A stretch of DNA of 64,000 nt. Source: Stichopus chloronotus. Lineage: Eukaryota > Echinodermata > Holothuroidea > Aspidochirotida > Stichopodidae. Below are positions 1 to 10,065 of this stretch, piece after piece. The DNA lies in the NCBI GenBank assembly GCA_021234535.1, contig CM037829.1, positions 33,355,976-33,419,975 on the forward strand, in the 5' to 3' direction. Within the stretch, counting starts at the first letter, position 1. Every line of letters begins with the position of its first letter. A program made the position numbers and the translations under genes. The notes under the pieces are model-generated. The model was not told the origin of the DNA, made no database searches, and worked only from the letters and a program-made list of their open reading frames with translations.

Positions 1-325
1 ACATCCATAGTTTTAAAACCTATGTTTGTGGATGCAGAATGATAGATTATTCAAAATAAGGAAGGACAGTAGTCTTTTTTTTTTTCAAGAAATAAGTTTC
101 TCACAGATAGAAACTCAGTTATTTATTGCTCAACACTAATTTGTTCACCAAAACTTTTCAAAATTCAAATAATGCATCTTCCGTTACTCATCACATGCAT
201 AATTTTTTGAGGAGATGAAGCTTTGGCAGACGTTTATTGATGACACTGAATGGTTTAATAATGACTGAAGCTATTTCTTTAGAATGTCATGTTGGTGTAT
301 TCTAAACGTCCTATTTCCCTTAAAC
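1..325 (-). repeat. Interspersed repeat, family A, copy 1 (cut by window edge)
   Basis: The reverse complement of this stretch aligns by eye with 42440-42760 and, for its 3' half, with 35325-35497. Shared blocks include the phrases around ATTTGAATTTTGAAAAG, GTGAGAAACTTATTTC and GACTGTCCTTCCTTATTTT, and outward blocks such as CATCAATAAAC and GACGTTTAGAATA. Similarity fades beyond about position 325. No coding capacity was recognised. It could be a LINE 3' end, a MITE or another non-coding repeat; the class is unknown. Confidence 0.75.
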
Positions 326-1682
326 AGAGTTACACATACTCGAACATCTGTTTGATACAGAAATCGTAAGAACAGAGGGCGCACTCAACTCTGTACAAAG
401 AAGCACGGTGAGTATCATACCACATTGCTAAGGTCCTAGCAAGAAACAAGGAATTAGGTGTAAGTAATGCCGGTGTAAACTAAGACGGCAGCCTAAACAG
501 TGCTGACATTTATATTCCTTGTGAAAAAAAAAAAATGCGAAAATACGATGCCATGATGGAAACAAAACGTTGTGAAATATGTCATTACATAACGATCCAT
601 TTTACACGGACACACCAATACAGTGACTACGTGCAGGTGTAATCCCAGCACAACTAATACTCTACACGGCCTTTTTTTTTTCAAGTATCAGACTGCAATA
701 AAGGAAACAAAGATCGTGTGAGGTTATTTCGTCAGGATTACTAGTCAAATGTACAGGTTCTCATGAGGGAAACCTACTCTACCGTCGCCTGTTTTTCTCG
801 TTTTGATGGCAAATGTCATCTTTGTTTCCCGTCTTTACGCAATTCCGACAGTCTTGTTTTTCCTAGACTGACAGTAGCTTTAGATTATCTAAGGTTATCT
901 GGTTCAGTTGCAAAACGGCAATTATCATAAAATTTGAATATCAGTAAAAAAGATTTTTTTTCTGCTATGAAGAATGAGTGAAGAGAAACAATCCTTAAAC
1001 GTGGGCCGCGTAGGACGGAAATGACTTTTCCCCCCTCAGCTAGTCCCACTGACCCTCCCATGGACCCGTCCATGGAAACCTACCTTTAGAGTAGGCATAA
1101 TTACTATTGCGACCTCGAATATTCTTGCACGATTACTTGTGTGTACCGCTAACTGAATACAGTACACGAAGTCTGCTAAGCCTTACTTATACTGCTTCAG
1201 GTTTGGGAAGTTACGTACTACAGACACAATAAACAAACAAACAAACAAACAAACAAACAAACAAACAAACAAACAAAAAAACAGATTTTAGGACAAAGGA
1301 GACAAAAATCATTCAAAGATTAGATTGAGACTATTATAGTAAACATATCTCTGACAATACACTTAGTCTTTCCTTGTGGGTTGGAGATCGTGAGGACGCT
1401 AATCAGGATAAACTAAACAAGGCTTTGTACTTTGCAATATGTCACTCCGACAAGATCAAATGCACACTGTGGATAAAATAATCACATTGGTTAAGTGAAG
1501 TTCAAAGTTTACAAACACCAAACATTCCTTAGAAGTCATAACGCAGAATGCTTGCTCACTGCCTTCTGCTTAAACTAAATGCTCGGTATGGACTTCCGTA
1601 GTATTTGTGTTGCGGTTACTAACGGCACGGGTTTCTTTTCTGCGAATTAGCATGTGTATCACCGTGTGCAACGTATATTGGA
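326..1682. other. Upstream intergenic region of the metalloproteinase gene
   Basis: No gene was recognised. The stretch holds an (AAAC)n microsatellite at 1230-1281 and A/T runs. Short open frames on either strand lack recognisable protein features. It probably includes distal regulatory DNA for the gene that starts at 1949, but no individual element can be supported. Confidence 0.5.
1230..1281. repeat. (AAAC)n microsatellite
   Basis: About a dozen near-perfect AAAC units in a row, ending in a short A run. Confidence 0.95.
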
Positions 1683-1687
1683 GACGG

Positions 1688-1780
1688 AACTTCCTCGGTT
1701 ACTTAGAATAACGGTGTGTGAAGAAACTTCGTTAAAAAAGCGGCTATAAAAGCCAGTGAATGCGCGATCTAACTTCAGAA
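1688..1780 (+). promoter_or_regulatory. TATA promoter of the metalloproteinase gene
   Basis: A strong TATA box (TATAAAAG) lies at 1745-1752. A CTTCAGAA initiator-like sequence follows about 30 bp downstream, putting the likely start of transcription near 1777. Just upstream are an ETS/PEA3-type core in opposite orientation (AACTTCCTC, 1689-1697) and a GAA-TTC inverted pair (1721-1730). ETS sites and TATA boxes are common in promoters of inducible vertebrate MMP genes; that link is by analogy only. No AP-1 consensus was seen close by. Confidence 0.7.
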
Positions 1781-1948
1781 CTTGGGAACAGACAACAACA
1801 GAGCGGCAAAACAAAAGAACTTCACTAAACTGTTAAAAGAGAACAGTTTCAACTTCATTTTAAGCAATTCGTATTTCATTTTCAACATTCATTCAATCTT
1901 CAGTGCAATTTGTTTTTCATTAATTTTCGTAAATAGTAGTTTTCCAAA
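1777..1948 (+). other. Probable 5' UTR
   Basis: About 172 nt between the inferred transcription start and the ATG at 1949. It is AT-rich and needs no intron. The start codon has an A at -3, a good initiation context, and opens directly into a signal peptide. Confidence 0.6.
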
Positions 1949-2176
1949 ATGAAAGTGACGAAGGTTTTGTTACCAGTGGCAGCACTACTCATCGCAGCTT
2001 GCGTAAGTGACGGGATGCCAAGTGGCAAAAATAGTCCCGAAAAAGGTGACGGCAATCCTCCCAATAACGACAGAGACAATGGGGCCGGCAATGACCGTGA
2101 TGCAGGCAATAGACCAGGGAAAGGAAATAGAGGAAACATCCGAAAAAGTGAAGTTGAGAAGAAACGAATGGGCTTC
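1949..2176 (+). CDS. MMP exon 1: signal peptide and Asn/Asp/Gly-rich segment
   Basis: Encodes residues 1-76. The hydrophobic core [14 protein letters not shown] near the start marks a signal peptide. A polar, low-complexity tract follows with repeated GN, NDRD and PGKGN motifs, ending in a charged stretch (RKSEVEKKR). The donor is GTAAGT at 2177, phase 0. Typical MMPs pass from signal peptide to prodomain helix with little linker, so this tract is unusual. Read-through past the donor gives 17 more codons, which I reject because exon 2 joins in frame. Confidence 0.9.
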
Positions 2177-5100
2177 GTAAGTAAAACAATAATTTTCTTC
2201 GTTCCTCTGCAATTTTTTTTGTTACATTAAAATTCAGTGTTATTCACTCAAGCGGATTTAACCTTGAGTTGAGTGGTAAAAATTGGTGTTTGGTCAGCAG
2301 AATGTGATATATGTTTGTTCGAATACCGAATCAAACTCCTACTTTTTTTATTATTTCCATTTTATTTCGAAAATGTTGTTTTAAAAGAAGACAGAGAGAG
2401 GGATATACATGATTTCGACACAAATAGAAAATTCCGAAATCATTGGTTTTCTGGCTCTCCTTGCGATACCTGAAATTGAAAAGAAAAAGTATAAAAATGA
2501 TGAAACCCTTGGAATAGAACTTATGTAAAAGGCTTATTACATATACACAGAGTACCGAAATGTATAGGTGCACCGTGTCGTAGGCTTTTTACACTATTAA
2601 TCGTACAGTTTTACTTAACAAATTTTAACTACGAGGTTAGAAGCGTGGCATTGAAGTGGTTTCATTTAAGTTATTTTACAAATAGGAAACGGCTTGTCCG
2701 TTTCAAAGGAAAGGATTTAACGCTTAAAAATATTAATATTGGTGTCCCACAACGGTCAATATTAGGACCTGTCTTCCATACCCATGTAGGTCTTTCTATT
2801 ATGACACCATTGTTTATTAACCTAAAATATCGACCTGAACGAAACCACATACAGACCGCTAACCCGGACCTGAATCACATCAGCGAATTAATGGTTAGAA
2901 TTAATTGATCAAACAACATGAACTGAACGTCAATATGAAAAAAGAAATGTTGGTATTGACACTCCACAGTTCATCCTATAATCAATTAATCAATTACTAT
3001 CATTTATTGCACGAAATCTCTTGGTTGTTGATCGGTAATGAGTAATCTTGGCAGGATCACGTGACCAAATGTTGCGAGATCAACCTCTAAAATCGTTGCT
3101 GTCGTAATACACATAAGAACAATTTGCAGTCAAAAGATTGTTGGGCTTTGTAACGCAGGCAGATGGGGGAACCTGTTGTACTTAGCCAGGCAGGTCAGTG
3201 GGAGGGGTACGTGTGTGGAGGGGGAGGGGTTATTAAGATGACAAAATACGATAAAGGTCTGGGTGAGGAGTTGCTTACCTACAAAAATGGCAATGTATGT
3301 CATAAGTTTGTTACTAAGTTTACTCAAGGATAATGTGGACTATACCGGACGTGTCGTATCAGCTCTGTGCATATACATACGATACGTCATGAAGATTGTC
3401 AATAGGTATTGCTGCTAAGTTTCATTCTATGCGTTATTTTAGGAGCAGATTAAACCGATCCACGCGGTCACACTGCAGAATCGGCTCTTCGAACACTACT
3501 TTAGAATAAGGGTGTTGTGTGACCACATTTTGTGATTTTTGTAATTAAGCACGAGGTTGCTGGTAACGAACCTAATTTGTGATCTCTTCGTACGTCGGAA
3601 TCGAATTTCTTTCCCAAATGAGGTCACTGGGAACGAAATATTGTTAGGATGGTACACCAGGACAAGTTCAACGTTATACTGAACTTGATTGACTCTACGG
3701 ATGTTTCACAAAAGGATGGTTTTGAAAGCAAGATACCTATACTTTAGAGCTACATGAATGAATTCCCACTGGAAGATAAACCTGTCACCAACTGTATAAA
3801 AACAACGTTGTCTTATGCCCCTATATTACCACGTTACCGATGTGACATACCTCCGTCACAAGGTTTAATATTTCGTTCTGAAATGAGATGAGTCAAAGAA
3901 ATTGAAATGTCATTTAGAGTGACATAGAATATTCGCCTCCATAGTTACACCTGAGATACGTTTTTTGTGAAGTACCGTATCTTCTTTTCCTTTCTTTTTT
4001 TCGATGATGTTGCACGAAATGTAAACGATGTCTGCTGCCGAAAGAAGCTTTGTTTCACAAAAAAAAAAATAATAAATAAATAAATAAAAATGTTTGATTT
4101 TGTTTTCTGCATTCGAAATTTCCCTCTGAGGTGACATTTCATTTCCTTCCGGTTATATCGGTCTGCATGAAAGATTGACATTTGGACATGTTAGCGTTTG
4201 TGATTGATGGATTGATTGATTAATTGATTGATTGAAAAGTCCGATATCTGGTTTTGATGTTACCTTGTGATACTGGAGGTTCTTCCTCCGTGGGGGAAAA
4301 TGTTATTGCAGAGTTCAAAGGTTAAATAGTCTTACTGACGTCTCCTTCGGTCGTATTCATTTTGTACAGAACTACCTGAAAAAGTATTACAGATTGGTAA
4401 CTCCGGATAAAACCGTGGTTGAGGGGTCGCCCGCCGAAAACCTCCGAGACGGTATGAGAATGTTGCAAAAGATGGCAGGCCTGAAAGAAACCGGGGAAAT
4501 CGACGAACCAACAGCGCGTGCGATGACCTGGCCGAGGTGTGGAAACACCGACAACGTCACGGTGCAAGTATCGGAAGACGCGTTGAGGAAGAAACGCTAT
4601 GTGGTCAGCGGAGAGAACTACAAGTGGAATAGGCTAGACCTGACTTACAAGTGAGTGACTCCTGAATTTCAAATCCTGGATGATCACTTATATTAAGTAA
4701 TAAGTAAGGGTAGAATCCATGAATGCAAGTTTTACAGTGTACATGTTTACATCGAAATAAACAACCCAGGCTATTAAAAAGGAGTACGTGACTTCACATT
4801 TCTTCTTCTGACTATGAGTTGAAATATGTGTACTATACTCAAATACCAAATACATCACAATGCAGAAGAAAATAACTTACACGAGTGACAGTGAGGTCTC
4901 GAATAACAAGTCACGAATTACTCCGTCTTGATGCTGCCAGAGTGTTATCATGGAATTGTTACGTTACGATAACGTTTTCTGCGTTATACAAATTTAGAAC
5001 TATATATGTGCTGCTATTGATTCGAATGCGGTAAAACTGTAAAATACACAAATTTCAATAAATAATTGCCTCACATGATGATGATGATGGTGATGATGAT

Positions 5101-8100
5101 GATGAAGATGATGATGATGGTGATGATGATGGTGGTGATGATGGTGATGATGATGATGAATGATACTTGAATTTTTTTTACTTCATGGCTTTTTATCCTC
5201 TCTGGAATAGAATCAGCAACTACCCGGACACGGATATATCTAGGATAACAGCAGAAGAAGTGGACGAAGCTGTCGCCAATGCCTTCAAATTGTGGAGTGA
5301 CGTCACTCCCTTGACGTAAGTTGACTTTATGGCCATGTTCGCAACCCGTCCCCCTTCCCTGTTTACAACTCCTTACTTCTTTGTCGTCCATTCAGCTGTG
5401 AGAATTATCAATTTTAACACATGCCGCCACACGGCAAGGTCTGCATCTTTTCGAAGTTCGTTCTGAAGAGATGACGCAGAGGATTTTTGGATGAAAGAAG
5501 ATTGAGATGGGTGGGGTGGAGGAGGATGGGAAGATGACGGGAGACGTGATCTATTCAAAGTGACGAGAGGATGAATATCTCCTATTTTTGGAGTAGAATG
5601 GAGTACAATTTTATAATTTTTAATCATGGTTGCTATGAAGTCAGACATTTTAAATAAACGATAAATTAGGAATACGATGATCTTTCGGCGTCGTTTAATT
5701 AAATGCTTTCATGATGCATCATCTTGTCTTCAAACAGGTTCACTCGTGTCCCAGAAACCAGTAACGCTGACATTGTCATTTTGTTCGGAAAGGGGAAACA
5801 CACCACCGTATCAGGTGATCCGGCGTTCGATGGACCTGGTGGTACCCTGGCTCACGCCTTCACACCAAACAGCGGTTGGGGAACTCTCAACGGTGACGTC
5901 CACTACGATGACGATGAAAACTTCACCCACAAGAAATATTACGGTGAGTCCCTTTACTCCATCCTCCTTGTTGTTGTCTCTCACCCCATTTCCTCCTCAA
6001 AGACACTTTCCTCTCGCCCCTCCCCCATTTTGATGTTACGAGAAAGGTACTGCTTCCATCTCAAGAGGATGCCATGTAGGTAAAATATTTGAGAGCTTAA
6101 AGGCAACATCGACAGGGAAATGAAGAAAAAAAATATTTAAAAGTGAAAGATTTAAAATTATACTTTTAATTTTTCATCTTGAAGGAATGTCTGAATATTG
6201 ATTACTTTCTTTGCAATTGTTGCAGGTCGTAACTTACTGTACGTGACGGCCCACGAAGTAGGCCACGCCCTCGGACTGGACCATTCTAGCACACAGGGGG
6301 CTCTCATGTGGCCGTTCATCCTTGGTTACACACCGAATTACCAACTGCCAGAGGATGATAAACTTGGAATCCAAGCAATTTACGGTATGGAATGTACAAA
6401 CACAAAATACGTAAATTCCACAAAAATTCACTTGGTGTGACGAAAATGTTAATAATGCACTCTGAAAAAAAAAGCCAGTAGAGTATAACATCGGTTGGAG
6501 TTTCAAACACTGTCCTGAATGACGAGAAATATTTTAGCGTACTTCAACTGTTTCGGAGAATGGTTGACTCCGTTCCCTTAGTGTGGCCTGCAGCTGGTGG
6601 AAGGGGCCCGTCTTCTTACATGTCCAACAGGGTGATTAGAAGACCGTAAACAATCTGGATCAAGGAGAAAGTATCAAAACGGATCCAAACGTCCAATCCA
6701 ACATCTTATCATCAACAGATAAATCTACGATAGTTAATAATCAATACTTACTTTTATGATGATTAGCTATCATCAATACTTGAATCTAATATGGTTCAAT
6801 ATATAAATCTATGAAGATTACCTACCATCTATAATTACATCTGTAATGATTAGCTGCTATCAATACATATATTGTCGTGGATGATTGACAGACACAAGTT
6901 CAACTTTTCACCAGATGACTCATGACTGATCACTTTCATTTTTTTTTTCTCGTTACTGCAGGTGAGAACCCCATCGCACCGCCAGTGAGCACCACCGCAT
7001 CACCTCAAGTGACCACAACTATGCCAGCTCCAATTTACTGTAATATGAGTTTCAATGAGGTAGAAATGATCCGCGGGGATATATTTGCATTCCATGTAAG
7101 TACCTCGTTTGTTGTTCTATCTGACTTCTCGCATCGTAATTTAGTTTGAAAAAGTTTCCCTCGATCGATGGAGAGTTAAAGTAAATTTACTAGACAACCT
7201 TTTTTTTGACAATCGTGAGAGTTATATTAAAATAAGAACAAATCAAATAGCAGATTACCATGTACACCTTTGTCAAGTTATCAGGCATGTTAGTTATGAA
7301 AGGAGAGTTGCTGAAAAGATTTCCATTTTACCCCTTTCAGTTTTGCAATTTAACAAGCTCTGTCTTGCACGTTACCTCATAAAAGAGACGAGGTTAAGTT
7401 CATCAAACAATATGCACTTGTATCATCTCTTCGGAGATCTGAAGTCAATCACGGCCTTTGCAAAGTTGTATCTTTCTTCATGCAAACAACACTATATATA
7501 TTATGTCACTATAAACGATATTTCTCCACTAAACTTGATTGCGAACTTTTCGAATCAATAAAAAGATGACAAACAAAAAAGAAGACAAAATGAATAACTC
7601 CGACCCCCCCCCCAAAAAAAAACCATGACCAACTGACTGACTGACTAAATGGACGAACCGACGAACTAACCGACGGAATAAACGAGTGCTTTTATCTGAG
7701 CCTCAATATTAAATGGATATTTAGTCTTCGTTAAATTAAATTCTCATACATTTCTTATGTCGTATTCTTCCTCATTTTTAATATTTTTCTCTACGTTCCA
7801 GGGTAAACGTTTCTGGCGATTTTCGAATGACGGGCATCTTATCAGTCCGATAGGAGGGACTGTGACAAACAGCTTCTTTAGGAATGGTCCATCTGTCGTT
7901 AACGCTGTCGCTGAAAGATGGTTCGACGAAAAAGTCCTCATGACGAAAGGTGAGTTTCTCCTATATCCGATTATGTAGTAAACCTCTGCTAAGTCAAAGG
8001 TTAAGTTCTTCCTGTGCCCGATTATGTAATACAAACCTCCTCTAAGTTGAAGGTAAGATTTGATTCTTCCATTTATATAGTATATGTCTCCTCCTAAGTC

Positions 8101-8863
8101 AAAGTTGAAGTTCTGATTAGCCGACTATGTAGTATAAGTCTCGGTTCTCCTCTGTCCGACCTATTATCCTTCTCCAGAGGACACACGCCATTATGGTGTA
8201 TCTGGCTACCAAGTCATGGTCTGTCATGTAGAGAAAGGTCTTCTCAAGACATGATTTTAGCACATTATGGAAATCCTGTGAACAAATGGACTACGTGTCT
8301 CACGGTTCCATTTATCTTTAAGGAGGAAGTCCGACGTGTAGCTTTGAGATGATTGAATTACGATTTGATCCTGCAAATTTGTCCCTTTTTTTTCGCTTCT
8401 GATCCATTTTGATCAAGCTCACCCCCTTTGCTACATTTATCCACAATTAACAAAACTATTTTTTTTCTGGTTTTTTTTCCTCACAGGGAAAAAAATTTGG
8501 CAGATGACCGGAAACAATCTAGATGAAGGGTATCCCAAACTGCTCTCAAATTTCGACATTCCCAAAAAGGTCCAATGCGCCATGCACCGTGCCAGCGAAG
8601 GAATAACCTACTACTTTAAGGAAAAGTTGGTCTACGCTTTTGACGAGTTCGATGAGGTATTATTGAACGTAAATGGCACCAAGATACACAAGGTTTTCAA
8701 AGGTATACCGAGGGGTACTCGGGTAACCGCCGCCTTCACCGGGCTCGACGGTAAACATTACCTCCTGGTCGACAAAAATTATTACGTGGCAGATTCGGAA
8801 ATGAAAAGTGATGGCACTCTTTCAAAATTCGCACAAGATTTTCTTCGCTGCCCTCCGGTGTAA
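1949..8863 (+). CDS. Secreted furin-activatable matrix metalloproteinase (whole gene, 8 exons)
   Basis: CDS: 1949-2176, 4370-4650, 5211-5315, 5738-5943, 6226-6384, 6962-7095, 7802-7949, 8487-8863. All seven introns are GT-AG and the joined frame is open for 545 residues. A signal peptide (about 1-22) is followed by an Asn/Asp/Gly-rich tract (about 23-72), a peptidoglycan-binding-like prodomain (77-133), cysteine switch PRCGNTD (Cys133), furin motif RKKR (149-152), the M10A catalytic domain with [11 protein letters not shown] (His283, Glu284, His287, His293) and Met-turn Met301, a Thr/Pro hinge (327-352), and a hemopexin propeller bounded by Cys353 and Cys542. Family members cleave extracellular matrix and pericellular proteins; the furin site predicts activation in the secretory pathway. 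There is no C-terminal anchor and no fibronectin-type insert. The exact MMP subtype cannot be set from sequence alone; MMP-11/28-like secreted forms or an anchorless membrane-type relative are the nearest layouts. Confidence 0.95.
2600..2965 (+). pseudogene. Decayed non-LTR (CR1/jockey-like) reverse transcriptase fragment
   Basis: Frame 2 from 2612 reads through a VALKWF...[10 protein letters not shown] block and then [12 protein letters not shown], the conserved 'GVPQGSILGP' region of LINE reverse transcriptases. A TPLFINL stretch (about 2801-2822) follows where the YADD box should lie; the YADD residues are lost, apparently by a frameshift. After a stop near 2906, another frame gives [12 protein letters not shown] (about 2920-2955), matching the 'LSLNVKKTKYML' block. 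Motif order and spacing fit an old, 5'- and 3'-truncated copy. It is broken and not functional. CR1/L2/jockey-type is likely; the exact clade is unresolved. Confidence 0.8.
4064..4088. repeat. A-rich (AAAT)n microsatellite
   Basis: Short run of AAAT units following an A run, in intron 1. Confidence 0.8.
4370..4650 (+). CDS. MMP exon 2: prodomain, cysteine switch, furin site
   Basis: Residues 77-170. The NYLKKYYRL start matches the first prodomain helix of MMPs. [28 protein letters not shown] follows as the peptidoglycan-binding-like helices, then PRCGNTD at 131-137 with the zinc-blocking Cys133. The usual motif is PRCGVPD or PRCGNPD, so Thr136 replaces the usual Pro. RKKR at 149-152 is a proprotein convertase site immediately before the mature start [10 protein letters not shown]. 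The donor GTGAGT at 4651 leaves two bases of a codon. Confidence 0.95.
4651..5210 (+). other. MMP intron 2
   Basis: A 560-bp intron with donor GTGAGT and acceptor CTGGAATAG. Apart from the trinucleotide repeat at 5075-5160 it holds nothing recognisable. Confidence 0.85.
5075..5160. repeat. (GAT)n/(GGT)n trinucleotide microsatellite
   Basis: About 28 GAT units interrupted by GGT and GAA, ending only about 50 bp before the exon 3 acceptor. Confidence 0.95.
5211..5315 (+). CDS. MMP exon 3: start of catalytic domain
   Basis: Residues 170-205. [35 protein letters not shown] matches the first strand and helix A of MMP catalytic domains, including the invariant [12 protein letters not shown] run whose Phe lies in the next exon. 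The donor is GTAAGT at 5316. Confidence 0.93.
5316..5737 (+). other. MMP intron 3
   Basis: A 422-bp intron, donor GTAAGT, acceptor TCAAACAG. Nothing further recognised. Confidence 0.85.
5738..5943 (+). CDS. MMP exon 4: catalytic domain, structural zinc and calcium sites
   Basis: Residues 205-274. [34 protein letters not shown] and GDVHYDDDE are standard catalytic-domain blocks. His226, His244 and His260 align with the structural-zinc histidines. The usual H-x-D pair is replaced by His226-TTVSG-Asp232, so the Asp ligand is displaced by several residues. The loop between HAF and GDVHY ([10 protein letters not shown]) is also a little longer than usual. Donor GTGAGT at 5944. Confidence 0.94.
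5944..6225 (+). other. MMP intron 4
   Basis: A 282-bp intron, donor GTGAGT, acceptor TTGTTGCAG. AT-rich with a pyrimidine-rich first part; nothing else recognised. Confidence 0.85.
6226..6384 (+). CDS. MMP exon 5: catalytic zinc helix and Met-turn
   Basis: Residues 274-327. The catalytic motif [11 protein letters not shown] carries zinc ligands His283, His287 and His293 and the general base Glu284. [11 protein letters not shown] follows with Met301; most family members have Tyr rather than Trp after that Met. The exon ends in [14 protein letters not shown], the usual end of the catalytic domain. The donor GTATGG at 6385 is weaker than the others, but read-through soon stops and splicing restores the frame. 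Confidence 0.96.
6385..6961 (+). other. MMP intron 5
   Basis: A 577-bp intron with acceptor TTACTGCAG. It has AT-rich sequence with repeated ATCAATAC/CTATAAT-like phrases at 6720-6860; no element identified. Confidence 0.85.
6962..7095 (+). CDS. MMP exon 6: hinge and first hemopexin strand
   Basis: Residues 327-371. A short hinge rich in Thr, Pro and Ser (about 327-352) could carry O-glycans. Cys353 then opens the propeller, followed by [17 protein letters not shown], the first hemopexin strand (the 'D......G....F' pattern). Donor GTAAGT at 7096, phase 0. Confidence 0.92.
7096..7801 (+). other. MMP intron 6
   Basis: A 706-bp intron. A plus-strand frame stays open from 7145 to 7561 (139 codons, no ATG near its start) but resembles no known protein. 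Mono-C and mono-A runs lie at 7603-7622. Acceptor TACGTTCCAG. Confidence 0.8.
7802..7949 (+). CDS. MMP exon 7: hemopexin blades 1-2
   Basis: Residues 372-421. [50 protein letters not shown] shows the FWRF strand and the 'P..V.A......' start of the second blade. Donor GTGAGT at 7950. Confidence 0.92.
7950..8486 (+). other. MMP intron 7
   Basis: A 537-bp intron with acceptor CCTCACAG. Its 5' third is a degenerate tandem repeat (7956-8150). Confidence 0.85.
7956..8150 (+). repeat. Degenerate ~50-58-bp tandem repeat in intron 7
   Basis: Four units start near 7956, 8006, 8064 and 8111. Each has TTCT(T)CC, then a CCGATTATGTAGTA-like phrase, then CCTC..CTAAGTCAAAG. The units are diverged, with small indels. 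The first unit begins within 6 bp of the donor site. Confidence 0.8.
8487..8863 (+). CDS. MMP exon 8: hemopexin blades 2-4 and stop
   Basis: Residues 421-545 plus [54 protein letters not shown] and [27 protein letters not shown] are propeller strands. The exon closes with FLRCPPV; Cys542 should pair with Cys353 to lock the propeller. Cys451 is extra. No transmembrane segment or GPI signal follows, so the enzyme is soluble. The first in-frame ATG in this exon (8504) is internal and is not a start. Confidence 0.95.
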
Positions 8864-10065
8864 AAACTATGAAAGTCGTTCATTTGTCGACAGCAATTTT
8901 TTTCCGGGTGACTGAAGAAGAGGGAAGGAAAGTTTTGATACAGCAGCCCTCGTGATATGATTCGCAGGGTATGTCTTTGGTACTTTCGTGTTGTGTACAC
9001 ATGGTTGTGATGAAACGGTAAACCGTTAGACGGTAAAACGGTAAACCGATAGACCGAAATATGAACGATGTCTTGAACTGGAACTCCAAAACAACAATCC
9101 CCAGCAAATGAGTATTTTACATGGTTACAGATGTAATTGGAAAAGAAAATGTAAAGTTATCTTATACGGTTCGAGGAGATTCTCGTTAAAGATTTCAGAA
9201 GTCTCTTTTTTTTCATAGTCGAACTTAAAACTTAAAACATAACGTATTGAATTTGTCGTTTTTGAACGAAAACCTGAAATATTGCTTTCAATCAAGTTGG
9301 AAAAGATCCACATATTTATTTGTACATAACCTTTTTTGTATCTTGTATTTAAAAAAAAAAAAGGCTTCGTAGTTTTGTTTTGTAAATATGAAGTTGGGGG
9401 AGGTGTCCATGGAGTTATTAATTTAGTACAAATTAAAATTATTAATTTAGTACAAATAGAGGTAGACGAAGTAAGGGTCTCCCACAGTTGTAGCTTGTCA
9501 TACAAGCATGGTAGACTACACAAATACACTGAGTCAGTTTTCTTAAATTCATGTTGTCTGTGTTGGTGTAAGTACATTTGTTGCCATGGTAATGGGACAT
9601 AGATGGTTATGGTATCATTAGACCACACTAAGTTAAGTGTTTTCGAGAAGGTCAGAATACAGAATTAAAGATAACAGGACTAAAAATAAGTAACTGGATG
9701 ATTTTTTTTATATATTTATATATATATCATCAGTTCAGAGACATCTCACCCTACATTAAGGTCATGCCCTACCATAGTAAACCTGTAGGGTGTGATATAT
9801 ATGTGAAGTGTAGGCCTACTGCGCGTTGACAGTGTTGCAGCGCCTTCTACCGAATTAGTTGTAGGCCTATTTAGAAGAGAATTGCTATTTGGTTTGAATG
9901 TATTAAAGACTATCGACCAATATGATTTAACGTTTTGGTGTATTTTACTTGGTCGTGTAAAAATCCGTAGTCTCAGTTATACAATGGTACCCACGTAATA
10001 CCGTGATCTACAGAAACTGCGTATGTGAGTCGTATGACGTTTGTAATGGTTATATCATCAATAAA
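8864..10065 (+). other. Downstream region and probable 3' UTR of the MMP gene
   Basis: The first AATAAA after the stop is at 10060-10065, with a GT-rich stretch downstream (10150-10200). ATTAAA variants occur at 9664-9669 and 9902-9907, so the true end is uncertain. The stretch also has AACGGTAAACCG-like short repeats (9014-9056) and a 24-bp tandem duplication (9415-9460). A 167-codon minus-strand frame at 9125-9628 has no recognisable features and is not called a gene. Confidence 0.45.

Larger units (their letters stand above)
2177..4369 (+). other. MMP intron 1
   Basis: A 2.2-kb intron between phase-0 exons, with donor GTAAGT and acceptor TTTGTACAG. It carries a decayed LINE reverse transcriptase fragment near 2600-2965 and an A-rich (AAAT)n tract near 4064-4088. 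Nothing else in it looks conserved. Confidence 0.85.

Noticed and set aside
7145..7561. 139-codon open frame in MMP intron 6
   Set aside because: No recognisable protein; inclusion would break the well-matched hemopexin junction between exons 6 and 7; a run of this length is about what chance gives in the window.
9125..9628. 167-codon minus-strand open frame downstream of the MMP stop
   Set aside because: No domain, signal or motif; composition reflects AT-rich DNA and a local 24-bp duplication; lies antisense to the probable 3' UTR.
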